Positions 25,779 to 36,453 of a DNA stretch of 64,000 bases are shown here, piece by piece. A program made the position numbers and the translations under genes. The notes below the pieces were generated by a model that was not told the DNA's origin, made no database searches, and saw only the letters and a program-made list of their open reading frames with translations. This DNA is from Marinobacter zhanjiangensis. Its GTDB lineage: Bacteria > Pseudomonadota > Gammaproteobacteria > Pseudomonadales > Oleiphilaceae. How positions within the stretch are numbered: position 1 is the first letter of the stretch; each line of letters opens with the position of its first letter. The stretch covers positions 1-64,000 of the forward strand of contig NZ_BMXV01000006.1 of NCBI RefSeq assembly GCF_014651935.1, written 5' to 3'.

Positions 25779-26111
25779 ATGGAAGTAGCAGCCAAGTACA
25801 AGGGCGCTCGCCTCTCTGCTCAGAAAGCACGTCTTGTCGCTGACCAGGTACGTGGGAAGGCAGTTGAGGACGCCCTTAACATTCTGACTTTCAGCCCGAA
25901 GAAGGCATCGGTGATCATCAAGAAAGCTCTTGAGTCCGCCATTGCCAACGCTGAGCATAACGAAGGTCTGGACGTAGATGATCTGCGGGTTTCCACCGTC
26001 ATGGTGGATGAAGGTCCGACGCTCAAGCGGATCAAGGCTCGAGCCAAGGGGCGCGCTGACCGCATTTTGAAGCGCACCTGTCATATCACCGTCAAGGTCG
26101 CCGACAAGTAG
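25779..26111 (+). CDS. rplV: 50S ribosomal protein L22
   Basis: L22 extends a beta-hairpin into the exit tunnel, near the macrolide site. ATG 25779 gives 110 residues ([20 protein letters not shown]), the exact E. coli length. An in-frame upstream codon at 25764 would add five residues and leave no room for a Shine-Dalgarno. The tunnel hairpin [18 protein letters not shown] is present. Confidence 0.96.
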   Translation: MEVAAKYKGARLSAQKARLVADQVRGKAVEDALNILTFSPKKASVIIKKALESAIANAEHNEGLDVDDLRVSTVMVDEGPTLKRIKARAKGRADRILKRTCHITVKVADK

Positions 26112-26122
26112 GAGATGCTCAG

Positions 26123-26806
26123 ATGGGTCATAAAGTAAATCCGACCGGCATGCGCCTGGGAGTTGTCAAAGAGCACAACTCCGTCTGGTATGCCGAGAAG
26201 AAGGACTATGCAAAAAAACTGCTGAATGACATCCAGGTCCGTACGTTCCTGGAAAAGCGCCTGGCCAAGGCGTCAGTCAGCAAGATTGTGATCGAGCGCC
26301 CTGCTCAGAACGCCCGTATCACGATCCACACCGCCCGCCCCGGTATTGTTATCGGCAAGAAGGGTGAAGATGTTGACCGTCTGCGTCGCGAAGTCGGCGA
26401 ACTGATGGGAGTGCCTGTGCACATCAACATCGAAGAAGTCCGCAAGCCGGATCTGGATGCCAAGCTGGTAGCGCAAAACGTTGCCGGTCAGCTCGAGCGT
26501 CGTGTGATGTTCCGTCGTGCCATGAAGCGCGCGGTTCAGAATGCCATGCGTCAGGGCGCCAAGGGCATCAAGATCCAGGTTGGTGGTCGTCTCGGGGGCG
26601 CCGAAATTGCCCGTTCCGAGTGGTACCGTGAAGGTCGCGTTCCGTTGCACACATTGCGTGCAGACATTGATTACGCCACCTACGAAGCGAAAACCACCTA
26701 CGGCATCATCGGCGTAAAGGTATGGATCTTCAAGGGTGAGATTCTTGGTGGCATGGACGAGGTCCGCGCTGACAAGAATGCCTCTCGCAAGAAAGGTTCC
26801 AAGTAA
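26123..26806 (+). CDS. rpsC: 30S ribosomal protein S3
   Basis: S3 lies at the mRNA entry tunnel and has helicase-like activity with S4. The 227-residue product has the N-terminal [13 protein letters not shown], a KH domain with [11 protein letters not shown] and the conserved [20 protein letters not shown] segment. Confidence 0.98.
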   Translation: MGHKVNPTGMRLGVVKEHNSVWYAEKKDYAKKLLNDIQVRTFLEKRLAKASVSKIVIERPAQNARITIHTARPGIVIGKKGEDVDRLRREVGELMGVPVHINIEEVRKPDLDAKLVAQNVAGQLERRVMFRRAMKRAVQNAMRQGAKGIKIQVGGRLGGAEIARSEWYREGRVPLHTLRADIDYATYEAKTTYGIIGVKVWIFKGEILGGMDEVRADKNASRKKGSK

Positions 26807-26818
26807 AGGGGCACTCGT

Positions 26819-27232
26819 ATGCTGCAGCCAAAACGCACCAAATTCCGAAAGGTAATGAAAGGCCGTAACACCGGTCTTGCTCATCGCGCCAATAAAGTGA
26901 GCTTCGGTGAATACGGATTGAAAGCGACAACCCGTGGGCGTATAACAGCACGCCAGATAGAAGCGGCCCGTCGGACCATGACGCGTCGTATCAAGCGGGG
27001 TGGAAAGATCTGGATCCGGGTGTTCCCGGACAAGCCGATCTCCAGCAAACCGCTTGAAGTTCGTATGGGTAAAGGTAAGGGTTCTGTCGAGTACTGGGTA
27101 GCGGAGATCCAGCCAGGTCGTATGCTCTACGAAATGGAAGGGGTCCCGGAAGACGTGGCGCGTGATGCGTTCACTCTTGCCGCTGCCAAGCTGCCCGTTC
27201 AGACAACCTTTGTAACGAGGACGGTGATGTGA
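26819..27232 (+). CDS. rplP: 50S ribosomal protein L16
   Basis: L16 contacts the elbow of A-site tRNA. The 137-residue product begins [17 protein letters not shown] and carries the conserved [19 protein letters not shown] segment ([12 protein letters not shown]). Its TGA stop shares a base with the rpmC ATG. Confidence 0.98.
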
Positions 27233-27423
27233 TGAAAGCAACAGAGCTGCGTGAGAAATCAGTCGAAGAGCTGAATAAAGAGCTGATCGACCTCCTGAAG
27301 GAGCAGTTCAACCTGCGTATGCGCAAGGCGACAGGTCAGCTGAATCAGAGTCACCTTCTCGGCAAGGTGAAGCGCGACATCGCACGCGTGAAAACAGTAT
27401 TGAACGAAAAGGCAGGACAGTAA
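27232..27423 (+). CDS. rpmC: 50S ribosomal protein L29
   Basis: L29 is a small helical protein next to L23 at the tunnel exit. ATG 27232 gives 63 residues, the E. coli length, with REQFNLRM-type motif ([15 protein letters not shown]). A GTG at 27229 is in frame but would add only one methionine-like residue. Confidence 0.96.
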
Positions 27424-27424
27424 C

Positions 27425-27691
27425 ATGACTGAAGCTACCAAAACTGCCAGAACTCAAACCGGCAAGGTCGTGAGCAACAAGATGGAAAAGTCCATCGTTG
27501 TTCTGGTGGAGCGTCAGGTGAAGCACCCGCTTTATGGCAAGTACGTAAAGCGCTCCACCAAGATTCAGGCTCATGACGAACAGAACGAGTGCAATATCGG
27601 TGATCTGGTAACGATCCAGGAAACCCGCCCAGTCTCTAAAAACAAGAGTTGGGCTCTGGTTGAAGTCACCGAGCGCGCTTCCAAGGTGTAA
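27425..27691 (+). CDS. rpsQ: 30S ribosomal protein S17
   Basis: S17 is an early 30S assembly protein binding 16S helix 11. The 88-residue product contains the OB-fold signature [18 protein letters not shown] and [17 protein letters not shown]. It starts one base after rpmC ends. Confidence 0.97.
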   Translation: MTEATKTARTQTGKVVSNKMEKSIVVLVERQVKHPLYGKYVKRSTKIQAHDEQNECNIGDLVTIQETRPVSKNKSWALVEVTERASKV

Positions 27692-27750
27692 CTCGCCCGG
27701 ACGGTGAGTCTTGTCGAAACTGCAATAGTGGTTTCTGCTGGAGAATAACC

Positions 27751-28119
27751 ATGATTCAGACTCAAACAATGCTTGAAGTCGCGGACAACAGTGGTGCGCG
27801 CCAAGTGCAGTGCATCAAGGTCCTGGGCGGTTCACACCGGCGTTACGCCAGGGTGGGGGATATCATCAAGGTGACCGTCAAGGAAGCCATCCCCCGCGGC
27901 AAGGTGAAGAAGGGCCAGGTCCTCAATGCTGTTGTCGTGCGTACCCGTAAGGGTGTGCGTCGTCCGGACGGGTCACTGATCCGCTTTGACGGCAACGCGG
28001 CAGTACTTCTTAACAACCAGGACGCGCCCATCGGTACCCGTATCTTCGGGCCGGTAACACGCGAACTGCGTAACGAGAAGTTTATGAAAATTATCTCACT
28101 GGCACCCGAAGTACTGTAA
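27751..28119 (+). CDS. rplN: 50S ribosomal protein L14
   Basis: L14 is at the subunit interface and binds the silencing factor RsfS. The 122-residue product ([20 protein letters not shown]) is canonical. The 59-nt gap upstream is where E. coli places the spc promoter, but no convincing hexamers were found here, so S10 and spc genes may be one transcription unit. Confidence 0.98.
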   Translation: MIQTQTMLEVADNSGARQVQCIKVLGGSHRRYARVGDIIKVTVKEAIPRGKVKKGQVLNAVVVRTRKGVRRPDGSLIRFDGNAAVLLNNQDAPIGTRIFGPVTRELRNEKFMKIISLAPEVL

Positions 28120-28135
28120 GGACTAGAGGCCGGTT

Positions 28136-28456
28136 ATGAAAAAGATCAAACGAGATGACGAAGTCATCGTGACCACGGGTAAAGACAAGGGTAAGCGCGG
28201 CAAGGTCCTGAAGGTTCAGGACGACGGTCGCCTGGTGGTTTCTGGCATCAACATGATGAAGAAACACACCAAGCCGAACCCCATGGTGGGTACCCCGGGT
28301 GGCATCGTCGAGAAAGAAGCGCCTATTCAGGCTTCCAACGTGGCTATTTTTAATCCGCAGACCGGCAAGGCCGATCGCGTAGGCTTCCAGATCAAGGAAG
28401 ACGGCGCCAAAGTGCGGATCTTCAAGTCCACGAATGAAGCTGTCGATAACCAGTAA
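28136..28456 (+). CDS. rplX: 50S ribosomal protein L24
   Basis: L24 initiates 50S assembly. The 106-residue product begins [21 protein letters not shown], which is the KOW motif, and contains [11 protein letters not shown]. Confidence 0.97.
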   Translation: MKKIKRDDEVIVTTGKDKGKRGKVLKVQDDGRLVVSGINMMKKHTKPNPMVGTPGGIVEKEAPIQASNVAIFNPQTGKADRVGFQIKEDGAKVRIFKSTNEAVDNQ

Positions 28457-28470
28457 GGGTGGTGGTTACG

Positions 28471-29010
28471 ATGCTTAACATGAAAGAGCAATACGGTAAG
28501 GAAGTGATACCGGCTCTGCAGAAAGAGTTCAGCTACAAGAACGTCATGCAGATTCCGCGTATCGAAAAGATCACCCTGAACATGGGTGTTGGCGAAGCGG
28601 TTGGTGACAAGAAGCTGATCGAGAACGCCGTTGCAGATCTTGAGCGTCTGGCAGGCCAGAAGCCTGTTGTGACCAAGGCACGGAAATCCGTTGCTGGCTT
28701 CAAGATCCGTGAAGGTTGGCCCATTGGTTGTAAAGTGACTCTGCGTGGTGAGCGCATGTGGGACTTCTTTGATCGCCTGGTTCACATCGCGATTCCTCGC
28801 GTTCGTGACTTCCGCGGTCTCAATCCGAAGTCCTTCGATGGTCGTGGAAACTACAGCATGGGTGTGCGTGAGCAGATCATCTTCCCGGAAATCGACTACG
28901 ACAAGGCCGACAAGATCCGGGGCCTGGATATCACCATCACCACCACCGCTGGAACCGATGATGAAGGCCGCGAACTGCTGAAAGCCTTTGGCTTTCCGTT
29001 CAAGAGATAA
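28471..29010 (+). CDS. rplE: 50S ribosomal protein L5
   Basis: L5 binds 5S rRNA and the P-site tRNA. ATG 28471 gives 179 residues ([16 protein letters not shown]), the E. coli length. A GTG-type start at 28459 would overlap the Shine-Dalgarno zone. [11 protein letters not shown] and the conserved [11 protein letters not shown] are present. Confidence 0.97.
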   Translation: MLNMKEQYGKEVIPALQKEFSYKNVMQIPRIEKITLNMGVGEAVGDKKLIENAVADLERLAGQKPVVTKARKSVAGFKIREGWPIGCKVTLRGERMWDFFDRLVHIAIPRVRDFRGLNPKSFDGRGNYSMGVREQIIFPEIDYDKADKIRGLDITITTTAGTDDEGRELLKAFGFPFKR

Positions 29011-29022
29011 GGAACGAGTGAC

Positions 29023-29328
29023 ATGGCAAAGGTTTCCATGAAGAACCGTGAGCTGAAGCGCGAAAAGACGGTACAGAAGTACGCCGCCAAACGCGCCGAG
29101 CTCAAGGCGATTATCAAGAACCCGAATACCAGCGATGAAGAACGTTGGGACGCACAGATGAAGCTGCAACAGCTTCCTCGCGATGCCAGCCCCTCACGTC
29201 TTCGCAATCGTTGCCAGGTTACTGGTCGTCCTCACGGCGTCCTGCGCAAGTTCGAGCTTTCACGGATCAAACTCCGTGAGCACGGCATGCGTGGCGATGT
29301 CCCGGGCCTGACCAAGTCTAGCTGGTAA
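29023..29328 (+). CDS. rpsN: 30S ribosomal protein S14 (zinc-free form)
   Basis: S14 is a 30S head protein. The 101-residue product is the long C-minus type: it lacks the CxxC zinc ribbon of short S14 proteins and ends with [12 protein letters not shown]. rpsH follows after an 85-nt gap containing the 12-nt palindrome GCGGCGCGCCGC (29369-29380). Confidence 0.97.
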   Translation: MAKVSMKNRELKREKTVQKYAAKRAELKAIIKNPNTSDEERWDAQMKLQQLPRDASPSRLRNRCQVTGRPHGVLRKFELSRIKLREHGMRGDVPGLTKSSW

Positions 29329-29413
29329 GGGTCACTGCGACTAATCGCGGTGATCGTTGGTAAGCGGTGCGGCGCGCCGCTGCACAACTAAAAAGATCAG
29401 GAGACTCATACCA

Positions 29414-29806
29414 ATGAGTATGCAAGATACGCTTGCGGATATGTTGACTCGTATTCGTAATGCACAGATGGCACAGAAGGCCGACGTGGCCATGCCGTCT
29501 TCCAAAATGAAGGCCTCAGTAGCCCAGGTCCTGAAGGACGAAGGCTATGTGGAGGATTTTTCCGTCTCAGCTGACGCCAAGCCGGAACTGACCATTACCC
29601 TCAGATATTTCGGCGGCAAGCCGGTTATCGAGGAGATTCAGCGTGTCAGCCGCCCAAGTCTGCGGCAGTACAACGGCGCTGGTTCCCTGCCCAAAGTTGC
29701 AGGTGGTCTTGGGGTCGCTATCGTGTCTACGTCCAAGGGCGTTATGACCGACCGCGCTGCACGTGCTGCCGGCGTGGGTGGCGAAGTCATCTGCACCGTA
29801 TTTTAG
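29414..29806 (+). CDS. rpsH: 30S ribosomal protein S8
   Basis: S8 is a central 30S assembly protein, and in E. coli it represses the spc operon. ATG 29414 gives 130 residues ([18 protein letters not shown]), the E. coli length. The upstream in-frame extension from 29357 runs through the intergenic hairpin and is rejected. It ends with the conserved [11 protein letters not shown]. Confidence 0.97.
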   Translation: MSMQDTLADMLTRIRNAQMAQKADVAMPSSKMKASVAQVLKDEGYVEDFSVSADAKPELTITLRYFGGKPVIEEIQRVSRPSLRQYNGAGSLPKVAGGLGVAIVSTSKGVMTDRAARAAGVGGEVICTVF

Positions 29807-29815
29807 GAGAAAGAC

Positions 29816-30349
29816 ATGTCCAGGGTTGCCAATAATCCTGTCGTGCTGCCTTCCGGTGTTGAGGTTAAGCTGAACGGACAGGACATTAACGTAAAGGGCT
29901 CCAAGGGAGCGCTTGATTTCACCATTCACCAGGCGGTGGAAGTTACCCAGGAAGACAATATCCTGCGGTTTGCTCCCCGTGATGGTGCCAAACAGTCCCG
30001 CGCTCTTGCTGGCACGACCCGTGCGCTGGTTAACAACATGGTCACCGGTGTGTCCAACGGGTTCGAGCGCAAGCTCAACCTGACCGGCGTCGGTTACCGG
30101 GCGCAGGCTCAGGGCAAGAAACTCAACCTGACACTGGGTTTCTCACACCCGGTTGAGTATGAGCTGCCCGAGGGGGTCACCGCTGAAACGCCGTCCAATA
30201 CAGAGGTTGTTATCCGCGGGATCGACAAGCAACAGGTTGGCCAGGTCGCTGCTGAAGTCCGCGCGTTCCGTCCGCCCGAGCCTTACAAGGGCAAAGGTGT
30301 GCGTTACTCGGATGAGCAGGTCAGACGCAAAGAAGCCAAGAAGAAATAA
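29816..30349 (+). CDS. rplF: 50S ribosomal protein L6
   Basis: L6 is near the GTPase centre. The 177-residue product contains [14 protein letters not shown] and the C-terminal signature [11 protein letters not shown]. Confidence 0.98.
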   Translation: MSRVANNPVVLPSGVEVKLNGQDINVKGSKGALDFTIHQAVEVTQEDNILRFAPRDGAKQSRALAGTTRALVNNMVTGVSNGFERKLNLTGVGYRAQAQGKKLNLTLGFSHPVEYELPEGVTAETPSNTEVVIRGIDKQQVGQVAAEVRAFRPPEPYKGKGVRYSDEQVRRKEAKKK

Positions 30350-30358
30350 GGCGGGACT

Positions 30359-30706
30359 ATGAGCGCGAATACTGAAAGATTGCGTCGCGCACGCAAGGTG
30401 CGCATGAAAATCCGTAAGCTGGGCACTGACCGCCTCTGTGTACACCGTACACCGCGGCATATGTATGCCCAGGTCACCACCGCAGATGGCAGCAAGGTAA
30501 TTGCTTCTGCCTCGACGCTGGACAAAGATCTGCGTCAGGGTGCTACGGGTAATGTGGATGCAGCCACCAAGGTGGGCCAGCTGATTGCTGAGCGCGCCAA
30601 GGCTGCTGGTGTCGAAAAGGTCGCTTTTGACCGGTCCGGTTACCGTTACCATGGTCGCGTCCAGGCCCTGGCCGACGCCGCCCGTGAAGCTGGCTTGCAA
30701 TTCTAA
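30359..30706 (+). CDS. rplR: 50S ribosomal protein L18
   Basis: L18 binds 5S rRNA. The 115-residue product has [15 protein letters not shown] and the C-terminal [20 protein letters not shown], close to the E. coli length of 117. Confidence 0.97.
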   Translation: MSANTERLRRARKVRMKIRKLGTDRLCVHRTPRHMYAQVTTADGSKVIASASTLDKDLRQGATGNVDAATKVGQLIAERAKAAGVEKVAFDRSGYRYHGRVQALADAAREAGLQF

Positions 30707-30718
30707 GAGGTGGAGAAG

Positions 30719-31219
30719 ATGAGCGTTAACGAACAGAAGGCGCCTGAGCTCCAGGAAAAGCTGGTTCAGGTTAACCGCGTAGCCAAGGTGGTTAAGGGCG
30801 GTCGTATCTTTGCCTTCACTGCACTGACTGTAGTGGGTGATGGCAAGGGCCGTGTAGGCTTCGGTCGTGGCAAGGCCCGGGAAGTCCCGGTTGCCATCCA
30901 GAAGGCCATGGAAGCTGCGCGCAAAAATATGGTGGACGTTGCTCTCGACGGCAACACCCTGCAGTATCCGGTACGGGCACAGCATGGCGGCTCCAAGGTC
31001 TACATGCAGCCGGCTTCCGAAGGTACCGGTATCATCGCCGGTGGTGCGATGCGTGCGGTAATGGAAGTGGCAGGTGTTCAGAACGTACTGTCCAAGTGCT
31101 ACGGGTCTACCAACCCGGTGAACGTGGTACGTTCCACCATCAAGGGTCTCCAGGCCATGAATGCGCCTGAAGATGTTGCAGCCAAGCGCGGCAAGACCGT
31201 GGAAGATATTCTGGGTTGA
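30719..31219 (+). CDS. rpsE: 30S ribosomal protein S5
   Basis: S5 affects decoding accuracy and is the spectinomycin-resistance locus. ATG 30719 gives 166 residues; the GTG at 30710 lies in the Shine-Dalgarno region AGGTGGAG. The dsRNA-binding loop [11 protein letters not shown] and [11 protein letters not shown] are present. Confidence 0.96.
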   Translation: MSVNEQKAPELQEKLVQVNRVAKVVKGGRIFAFTALTVVGDGKGRVGFGRGKAREVPVAIQKAMEAARKNMVDVALDGNTLQYPVRAQHGGSKVYMQPASEGTGIIAGGAMRAVMEVAGVQNVLSKCYGSTNPVNVVRSTIKGLQAMNAPEDVAAKRGKTVEDILG

Positions 31220-31223
31220 AGTC

Positions 31224-31409
31224 ATGGCGAACAAGACAATCAAAGTAACACTGACCCGCAGCCCGATAAGCTGTCAGCCCAAGCACAAACTGTGTGTCAA
31301 GGGTCTGGGTCTTCGTAAAATCGGTCATACCGTGGAAGTGGAAGATACACCGTCCATCCGTGGCATGATCAACCGGGTGAATTACCTGGTACGGGTCGAG
31401 GAGAACTAG
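31224..31409 (+). CDS. rpmD: 50S ribosomal protein L30
   Basis: L30 is a small 50S protein. ATG 31224, five bases after the rpsE stop, gives 61 residues ([17 protein letters not shown]) with the [13 protein letters not shown] signature. Longer in-frame readings run back into rpsE and are rejected. Confidence 0.96.
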   Translation: MANKTIKVTLTRSPISCQPKHKLCVKGLGLRKIGHTVEVEDTPSIRGMINRVNYLVRVEEN

Positions 31410-31410
31410 G

Positions 31411-31845
31411 ATGCGTCTGAACGAACTTAGTCCGGAACCGGGTTCACGCCCGTCCGCCAAGCGCGTCGGTCGTGGTATCGGTAGTGGCCTGGGCAAGACC
31501 GGTGGTCGTGGCCACAAGGGTCTGAAGGCCCGCTCCGGCGGCTCCGTCTCTCCGGGGTTCGAGGGTGGTCAGCAGCCGCTGGCCCGTCGTCTGCCGAAGT
31601 TTGGCTTCACCTCCCGCCAGCAGCGTTATGTCGCGGAAATCCGGCTTAATGAGCTGGCCAAGGTCGACGGCGATGTTGCCGACCTGGAAGCCCTGAAGAA
31701 AGCTGACGTGATCCGTGAGGAAATCCGCGTGGCACGTGTCATCCTGTCCGGGGAATTGTCCCGTCCGGTGACTGTCAAGGGTTTGAAGGTGACCAAGGGC
31801 GCTCGTGAGGCAATCACTGCCGCGGGTGGCAAAGTCGAAGAATAA
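31411..31845 (+). CDS. rplO: 50S ribosomal protein L15
   Basis: L15 is a late-assembly 50S protein. The 144-residue product has the basic N-terminal [20 protein letters not shown] and starts one base after rpmD ends. Confidence 0.97.
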   Translation: MRLNELSPEPGSRPSAKRVGRGIGSGLGKTGGRGHKGLKARSGGSVSPGFEGGQQPLARRLPKFGFTSRQQRYVAEIRLNELAKVDGDVADLEALKKADVIREEIRVARVILSGELSRPVTVKGLKVTKGAREAITAAGGKVEE

Positions 31846-31862
31846 GGCGAGTCGAGGACTGC

Positions 31863-33182
31863 ATGGCCAAGACATCATCAACGCCTGCGGGTGCGGGTAA
31901 GGGACTGGGAGAGCTGCGTTCGCGGCTCTGGTTTGTGGTCCTGGCGCTGCTGATCTATCGGATCGGCGCGCATATTCCGGTCCCGGGTATCAATCCGGAT
32001 CGCCTGGCGGCACTGTTTGATCAGAATCAGGGCACCATCCTGAGTATGTTCAACATGTTCTCCGGTGGTGCGCTTGAGCGGATGAGTATCTTCGCCCTTG
32101 GCATCATGCCTTACATCTCGGCGTCCATCATCATGCAATTGATGACGGCGGTGAGCCCCAAGCTTGAGCAACTCAAGAAAGAGGGGGAGTCCGGTCGCCG
32201 CAAGATCAGCCAGTACACGCGCTACGGCACTGTGGTGCTGGCCCTGGTTCAGGGTATGGGCATCTCGATGGGACTGGCGTCCCAGGGTGTAACCTTCAAC
32301 GACAGCTTCAGCTTCCACTTCGTGGCCGTTGTCTCCTTTGTGAGCGGCGCGGTATTCATGATGTGGCTGGGTGAGCAGATCACCGAGCGGGGCATTGGCA
32401 ACGGGATTTCCCTGCTGATCTTCGCCGGTATCGTTGCTGGCCTGCCCGGCGCGATCGGGCAGACTCTGGAGCAGGCCCGCAGTGGCGAGATGAGCCTTCT
32501 GATCGTGCTCGGTATTGGTGTTCTTGCGGTCGCAGTAGTTGGCTTCGTGGTCTTCATGGAGCGGGGCCAGCGACGGCTGACCATCAATTATGCCAAGCGG
32601 CAACAGGGTCGCCGGGTGTTTGCCCAGCAGTCCAGTCATTTGCCTTTGAAGGTGAACATGGCGGGTGTTATTCCGCCCATCTTCGCCTCGTCGATCCTGC
32701 TGTTCCCGGCGTCCATCGGGCAGTGGTTTGGCCAGGGTGAAGGCATGGAATGGCTGGGCTCACTGTCTCAGGCGCTGGCGCCCAGCCAGCCGCTGTACAT
32801 CATCCTGTTTGCGGCAGCAGTGGTATTCTTCTGCTTCTTCTATACGGCGCTGATGTATAATCCGAAAGAAGTGGCTGACAACCTGAAGCGTTCCGGAGCC
32901 TTTATTCCGGGCATTCGCCCGGGTGAACAGACCGCCAAGTATATTGATGGTGTTCTCACCCGTCTGACGCTCTTCGGTGCGATGTATATTGCAGCGGTAT
33001 CCCTGTTTCCCCAGCTGTTGATGGTGGCAGGTAATGTTCCGTTCTATCTGGGCGGTACGTCGCTGCTGATCGTGGTAGTCGTGGTAATGGATTTCATGGC
33101 CCAGGTGCAATCTCACCTGATGTCCCATCAGTACGAATCACTGATGAAGAAGTCCAACCTCAAGGGCTATGGCCGGGGCTGA
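31863..33182 (+). CDS. secY: Preprotein translocase subunit SecY
   Basis: SecY is the channel of the Sec translocon in the inner membrane. The 439-residue product has ten predicted membrane helices. The first begins after [20 protein letters not shown] and is followed by the plug region. The cytosolic loops with YAKRQQGRR and the loop near [12 protein letters not shown] contact the ribosome or SecA. It partners SecE encoded at 6041. rpmJ follows 33 nt downstream. Confidence 0.98.
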   Translation: MAKTSSTPAGAGKGLGELRSRLWFVVLALLIYRIGAHIPVPGINPDRLAALFDQNQGTILSMFNMFSGGALERMSIFALGIMPYISASIIMQLMTAVSPKLEQLKKEGESGRRKISQYTRYGTVVLALVQGMGISMGLASQGVTFNDSFSFHFVAVVSFVSGAVFMMWLGEQITERGIGNGISLLIFAGIVAGLPGAIGQTLEQARSGEMSLLIVLGIGVLAVAVVGFVVFMERGQRRLTINYAKRQQGRRVFAQQSSHLPLKVNMAGVIPPIFASSILLFPASIGQWFGQGEGMEWLGSLSQALAPSQPLYIILFAAAVVFFCFFYTALMYNPKEVADNLKRSGAFIPGIRPGEQTAKYIDGVLTRLTLFGAMYIAAVSLFPQLLMVAGNVPFYLGGTSLLIVVVVVMDFMAQVQSHLMSHQYESLMKKSNLKGYGRG

Positions 33183-33215
33183 TTTTTCAGCCCCCATAGA
33201 AATCTGGAGTCGACA

Positions 33216-33329
33216 ATGAAAGTACGCGCTTCGGTAAAGAAAATTTGCCGTAACTGCAAAGTAATTCGTCGCAATGGCTCGGTTCGGGTCATCTGCACGG
33301 AGCCTCGTCACAAGCAGCGCCAGGGCTGA
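33216..33329 (+). CDS. rpmJ: 50S ribosomal protein L36 (zinc-ribbon form)
   Basis: This 37-residue protein reads [15 protein letters not shown] at its start. It keeps all four zinc ligands (C11, C14, C27, H32), so it is the zinc-binding C-plus type. GGAG lies 8 nt before the ATG. It is the last gene of the spc operon. Confidence 0.95.
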   Translation: MKVRASVKKICRNCKVIRRNGSVRVICTEPRHKQRQG

Positions 33330-33370
33330 TTCCCAGGGAATCGGTTCGGGTCGCGCGCAGGGCTTGACTG

Positions 33371-33404
33371 ATAGCGCTTGACTCCGTAAGGGGTCAAGCG
33401 CTAT
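33371..33404. repeat. 15-bp hairpin with GTAA loop after rpmJ
   Basis: ATAGCGCTTGACTCC and GGGGTCAAGCGCTAT form a 15-bp stem (one G-T pair) around a GTAA loop. It could act as the spc-operon terminator, although only TATTTC rather than a run of T follows. The alpha-operon promoter hexamers lie inside it. Confidence 0.7.
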
Positions 33405-33407
33405 TAT
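33378..33407 (+). promoter_or_regulatory. Candidate sigma-70 promoter of the alpha operon
   Basis: TTGACT (33378-33383) and TATTAT (33402-33407) are separated by 18 nt, giving a start near 33414 and a leader of about 55 nt to rpsM. Both elements fall in the arms of the hairpin at 33371-33404. The short leader would be the place for an S4-type pseudoknot, which I cannot confirm by eye. Confidence 0.6.
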
Positions 33408-33468
33408 TTCGCGCCCGTTTTGTGGCGGAAAATTCACACAGCAAAGCTTTGAACGCGGAGTAATCTGA

Positions 33469-33825
33469 ATGGCACGTATAGCCGGTGTCAATATACCCGA
33501 TAACAAACATGCTGCTATCTCGCTGACCTACATCTTCGGTGTTGGCAAGACAGCAGCCCAGAAGCTTTGTGATGCAGCCGGTGTCCAGCAGGACGCCAAG
33601 ATCAAGGACCTGTCCGACGATCAAGTGGAGTCACTTCGTACTGAAGTGGGCAAGCTGACCGTTGAAGGTGATCTGCGTCGCGAAGTTCAGATGAACATCA
33701 AGCGTTTGAAGGATCTCGGTTGTCACCGTGGTCTGCGCCATCGTCACGGCCTTCCGGTTCGTGGCCAGCGCACCAAGACCAACGCGCGCACCCGTAAAGG
33801 TCCTCGCAAACCTATTCGAAAGTAA
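33469..33825 (+). CDS. rpsM: 30S ribosomal protein S13
   Basis: S13 forms bridges to the 50S subunit from the 30S head. The 118-residue product starts [15 protein letters not shown] and has the C-terminal basic tail [18 protein letters not shown]. Confidence 0.98.
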   Translation: MARIAGVNIPDNKHAAISLTYIFGVGKTAAQKLCDAAGVQQDAKIKDLSDDQVESLRTEVGKLTVEGDLRREVQMNIKRLKDLGCHRGLRHRHGLPVRGQRTKTNARTRKGPRKPIRK

Positions 33826-33839
33826 ACAGGTAGGCAAAC

Positions 33840-34229
33840 ATGGCAAAGCCAGGTACACGTACCCGTAAAAAGGTGAAAAAGACGGTTGTTGATGGCGTCG
33901 CGCATATCCACGCGTCCTTCAACAACACGATCGTGACCATTTCCGACCGCCAGGGCAACGTCCTGTCCTGGGCCACGTCCGGTGGTTCCGGTTTCCGTGG
34001 GTCACGCAAGAGCACACCTTTTGCTGCGCAGGTAGCAGCTGAAAGAGCCGGTAATGCGGCTGCTGAATACGGCCTTAAAAACCTGGACGTAGAGGTTAAG
34101 GGTCCCGGGCCCGGACGTGAATCCGCTGTACGCGCACTCAATGGGTGCGGATACAAGATTACGAACATTACTGATGTGACGCCGATTCCCCATAACGGCT
34201 GTCGTCCGCCCAAGAAGCGCCGCGTTTAA
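33840..34229 (+). CDS. rpsK: 30S ribosomal protein S11
   Basis: S11 is a platform protein lining the mRNA exit. The 129-residue product has [19 protein letters not shown] and ends [12 protein letters not shown], as usual for the family. Confidence 0.98.
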   Translation: MAKPGTRTRKKVKKTVVDGVAHIHASFNNTIVTISDRQGNVLSWATSGGSGFRGSRKSTPFAAQVAAERAGNAAAEYGLKNLDVEVKGPGPGRESAVRALNGCGYKITNITDVTPIPHNGCRPPKKRRV

Positions 34230-34244
34230 AGGAGACAGTTAGAT

Positions 34245-34865
34245 ATGGCACGTTACATAGGTCCGAAATGTAAGCTGTCTCGCCGTGAGGGGACAGATCT
34301 TTTCCTGAAAAGTGGTGTTCGCGCACTGGATTCAAAGTGCAACATGGAACAGCCACCGGGCATGCACGGCGCGCGCCGTGGCCGTCTGTCCGAATATGGC
34401 GTACAGCTCCGCGAGAAACAGAAAGTCCGTCGTATTTACGGCATACTTGAGAAGCAGTTCCGCAATTACTACAAGGAAGCGGCCCGACTGAAGGGCGCGA
34501 CCGGCGAGAACCTGCTGCAACTGCTGGAAACCCGTCTCGACAACGTGGTTTACCGGATGGGCTTTGGCTCCACGCGAGCAGAATGCCGTCAGCTGGTATC
34601 CCACAAGGCGGTTCTGGTAAACGACAAGCCGGTGAACATTCCGTCCTACCAGGTTCGTGCTGGTGACGTGGTGAGCATCCGTGAAAAAGCCAAGAATCAG
34701 CTGCGTGTAAGAGGCGCTCTGGAGCTTGCTGCAAGTCGTGCCCCGGTAGAATGGGTCGAGGTTGACGCCAACAAGATGACCGGCACCTTCAAGACGGTAC
34801 CAGAGCGTACCGAATTGTCGTCGGACATCAACGAGAACCTCATCGTCGAGCTTTACTCCAAGTAA
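34245..34865 (+). CDS. rpsD: 30S ribosomal protein S4
   Basis: S4 nucleates 30S assembly, and in E. coli it represses the alpha operon. The 206-residue product is the zinc-free form ([16 protein letters not shown]) with an S4 RNA-binding domain (about 95-160, [20 protein letters not shown]). Confidence 0.98.
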   Translation: MARYIGPKCKLSRREGTDLFLKSGVRALDSKCNMEQPPGMHGARRGRLSEYGVQLREKQKVRRIYGILEKQFRNYYKEAARLKGATGENLLQLLETRLDNVVYRMGFGSTRAECRQLVSHKAVLVNDKPVNIPSYQVRAGDVVSIREKAKNQLRVRGALELAASRAPVEWVEVDANKMTGTFKTVPERTELSSDINENLIVELYSK

Positions 34866-34899
34866 AGTCCATTAGCAACGAGAGCAGATAGGGGCGTCT

Positions 34900-35904
34900 A
34901 TGCAGCGTTCAGTACATGAGTTATTGACACCTCGTACCATTGACGTGAAGGAGCTGAGCAGCACTCGCGCCAAGGTGACCCTGGAGCCGCTCGAGCGCGG
35001 CTTTGGTCATACCCTGGGCAGTGCGCTGCGCCGTATCCTTTTGTCCTCAATGCCTGGCTGTGCCATCACCGAGGCACAGATCGACGGTGTGCTGCACGAG
35101 TACAGCGCCATTGAGGGTGTCCAGGAGGACGTCATTGAGATTCTTCTGAACCTCAAGGGCGTTGCCGTGAAGATGGGCGGGCGTGACGAAGCTGAGGTCT
35201 CTCTCAGCAAGAAAGGCCCGGGTGTCGTGACCGCCGGCGATATCGCGCTGGATCATGATGTTGAAGTGACCAATCCGGATCATGTGATCTGTCACCTGAG
35301 CGAGAAGGGTGAAGTGAGCATGCGTCTGAAGGTGGTGCGGGGTCGTGGTTATGAGCCCGCCGACCAGCGTGGTCTGGATGAAGACGAGACCCGTGCGATT
35401 GGTCGCCTGCAGCTGGACGCTACCTTCAGCCCGGTACGTCGTGTCGCCTACGGGGTTGAAAGTGCCCGTGTAGAGCAACGTACCGACCTGGACAAGCTGG
35501 TTATTGACCTGGAGACCAATGGCACCATCGATCCGGAAGAAGCGATTCGCCGGGCCGCTACCATTCTTCAGCAACAGCTGGCCGTCTTTGTCGACTTCGA
35601 TCACGAAAAAGAGCCGGAGAACGTAGAGGAAGAGGAAGAAATCGATCCTATTTTGCTGCGCCCGGTTGATGATCTGGAGCTGACGGTCCGTTCAGCGAAC
35701 TGCCTCAAAGCAGAAAACATTTACTACATCGGCGATCTTATCCAGCGGACAGAAGTAGAGCTGCTGAAGACGCCTAACCTGGGCAAAAAGTCGCTTACCG
35801 AGATCAAGGACGTACTGGCCTCCCGTGGCCTGTCCCTGGGTATGCGTCTTGACAACTGGCCACCGGCAAGCCTTCGTGGCGATGACCGGGTTCTGGGCGG
35901 TTGA
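34900..35904 (+). CDS. rpoA: DNA-directed RNA polymerase subunit alpha
   Basis: The alpha dimer scaffolds RNA polymerase assembly. The 334-residue product has the N-terminal dimerisation domain (about 1-235, [19 protein letters not shown]), an acidic linker (EEEEEIDPI) and the C-terminal domain. The latter binds UP elements and activators, with [17 protein letters not shown] and [14 protein letters not shown]. Confidence 0.98.
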   Translation: MQRSVHELLTPRTIDVKELSSTRAKVTLEPLERGFGHTLGSALRRILLSSMPGCAITEAQIDGVLHEYSAIEGVQEDVIEILLNLKGVAVKMGGRDEAEVSLSKKGPGVVTAGDIALDHDVEVTNPDHVICHLSEKGEVSMRLKVVRGRGYEPADQRGLDEDETRAIGRLQLDATFSPVRRVAYGVESARVEQRTDLDKLVIDLETNGTIDPEEAIRRAATILQQQLAVFVDFDHEKEPENVEEEEEIDPILLRPVDDLELTVRSANCLKAENIYYIGDLIQRTEVELLKTPNLGKKSLTEIKDVLASRGLSLGMRLDNWPPASLRGDDRVLGG

Positions 35905-35937
35905 TCGCCGATTAGTTCGAGTTAAGGAATAAGAGCA

Positions 35938-36333
35938 ATGCGTCATCGTAAGAGTGGTCGTAAGTTCAGCAGGACCAGTGCGCATCGCAAGGCCATGTTT
36001 CGGAACATGACTGCGTCACTGGTTGGTCATGAGCTGATCAAAACAACCCTGCCCAAGGCGAAGGAACTTCGTCGGGTAGCGGAGCCGTTGATCACGCTCG
36101 CCAAGAATGATTCGGTTGCCAATCGTCGTCTGGCGTTTTCCCGTCTGCGCGACGATGCAGCAGTCGCCAAGCTCTTTGACGAGCTGGGCCCGCGTTACAG
36201 CGAGCGTCCGGGTGGCTATCTGCGCATCCTCAAGTGCGGCTTCCGTGCCGGCGATAACGCCCCCATGGCGTTCGTCGAGCTGGTGGGTCGTCCGGTGGAT
36301 CTTGAAGCCGAAGAGATGGACGACGACGAGTAA
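35938..36333 (+). CDS. rplQ: 50S ribosomal protein L17
   Basis: L17 lies at the tunnel exit region. The 131-residue product begins [20 protein letters not shown] and ends in an acidic tail EEMDDDE. It is the last gene of the alpha operon and is followed by a strong terminator. Confidence 0.98.
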   Translation: MRHRKSGRKFSRTSAHRKAMFRNMTASLVGHELIKTTLPKAKELRRVAEPLITLAKNDSVANRRLAFSRLRDDAAVAKLFDELGPRYSERPGGYLRILKCGFRAGDNAPMAFVELVGRPVDLEAEEMDDDE

Positions 36334-36351
36334 GTTTTCTCGTCGAATCCG

Positions 36352-36388
36352 AAAAAAGCCGGGGGCCACAAGCTCCCGGCTTTTTTTT
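36352..36388. terminator. Bidirectional terminator between rplQ and the hydrolase gene
   Basis: AAAAAAGCCGGGGGC, a CACAA loop and GCTCCCGGCTTTTTTTT form a 10-bp GC stem flanked by six A and eight T residues. It can terminate the alpha operon on the + strand and the convergent hydrolase operon on the - strand. Confidence 0.93.
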
Positions 36389-36453
36389 GTCTGCGCAAAA
36401 GAGGAGGCTCGGTCCGGCGAACGGGAAGGTTCGCCGTGGCCAGGCCCGGGTGC

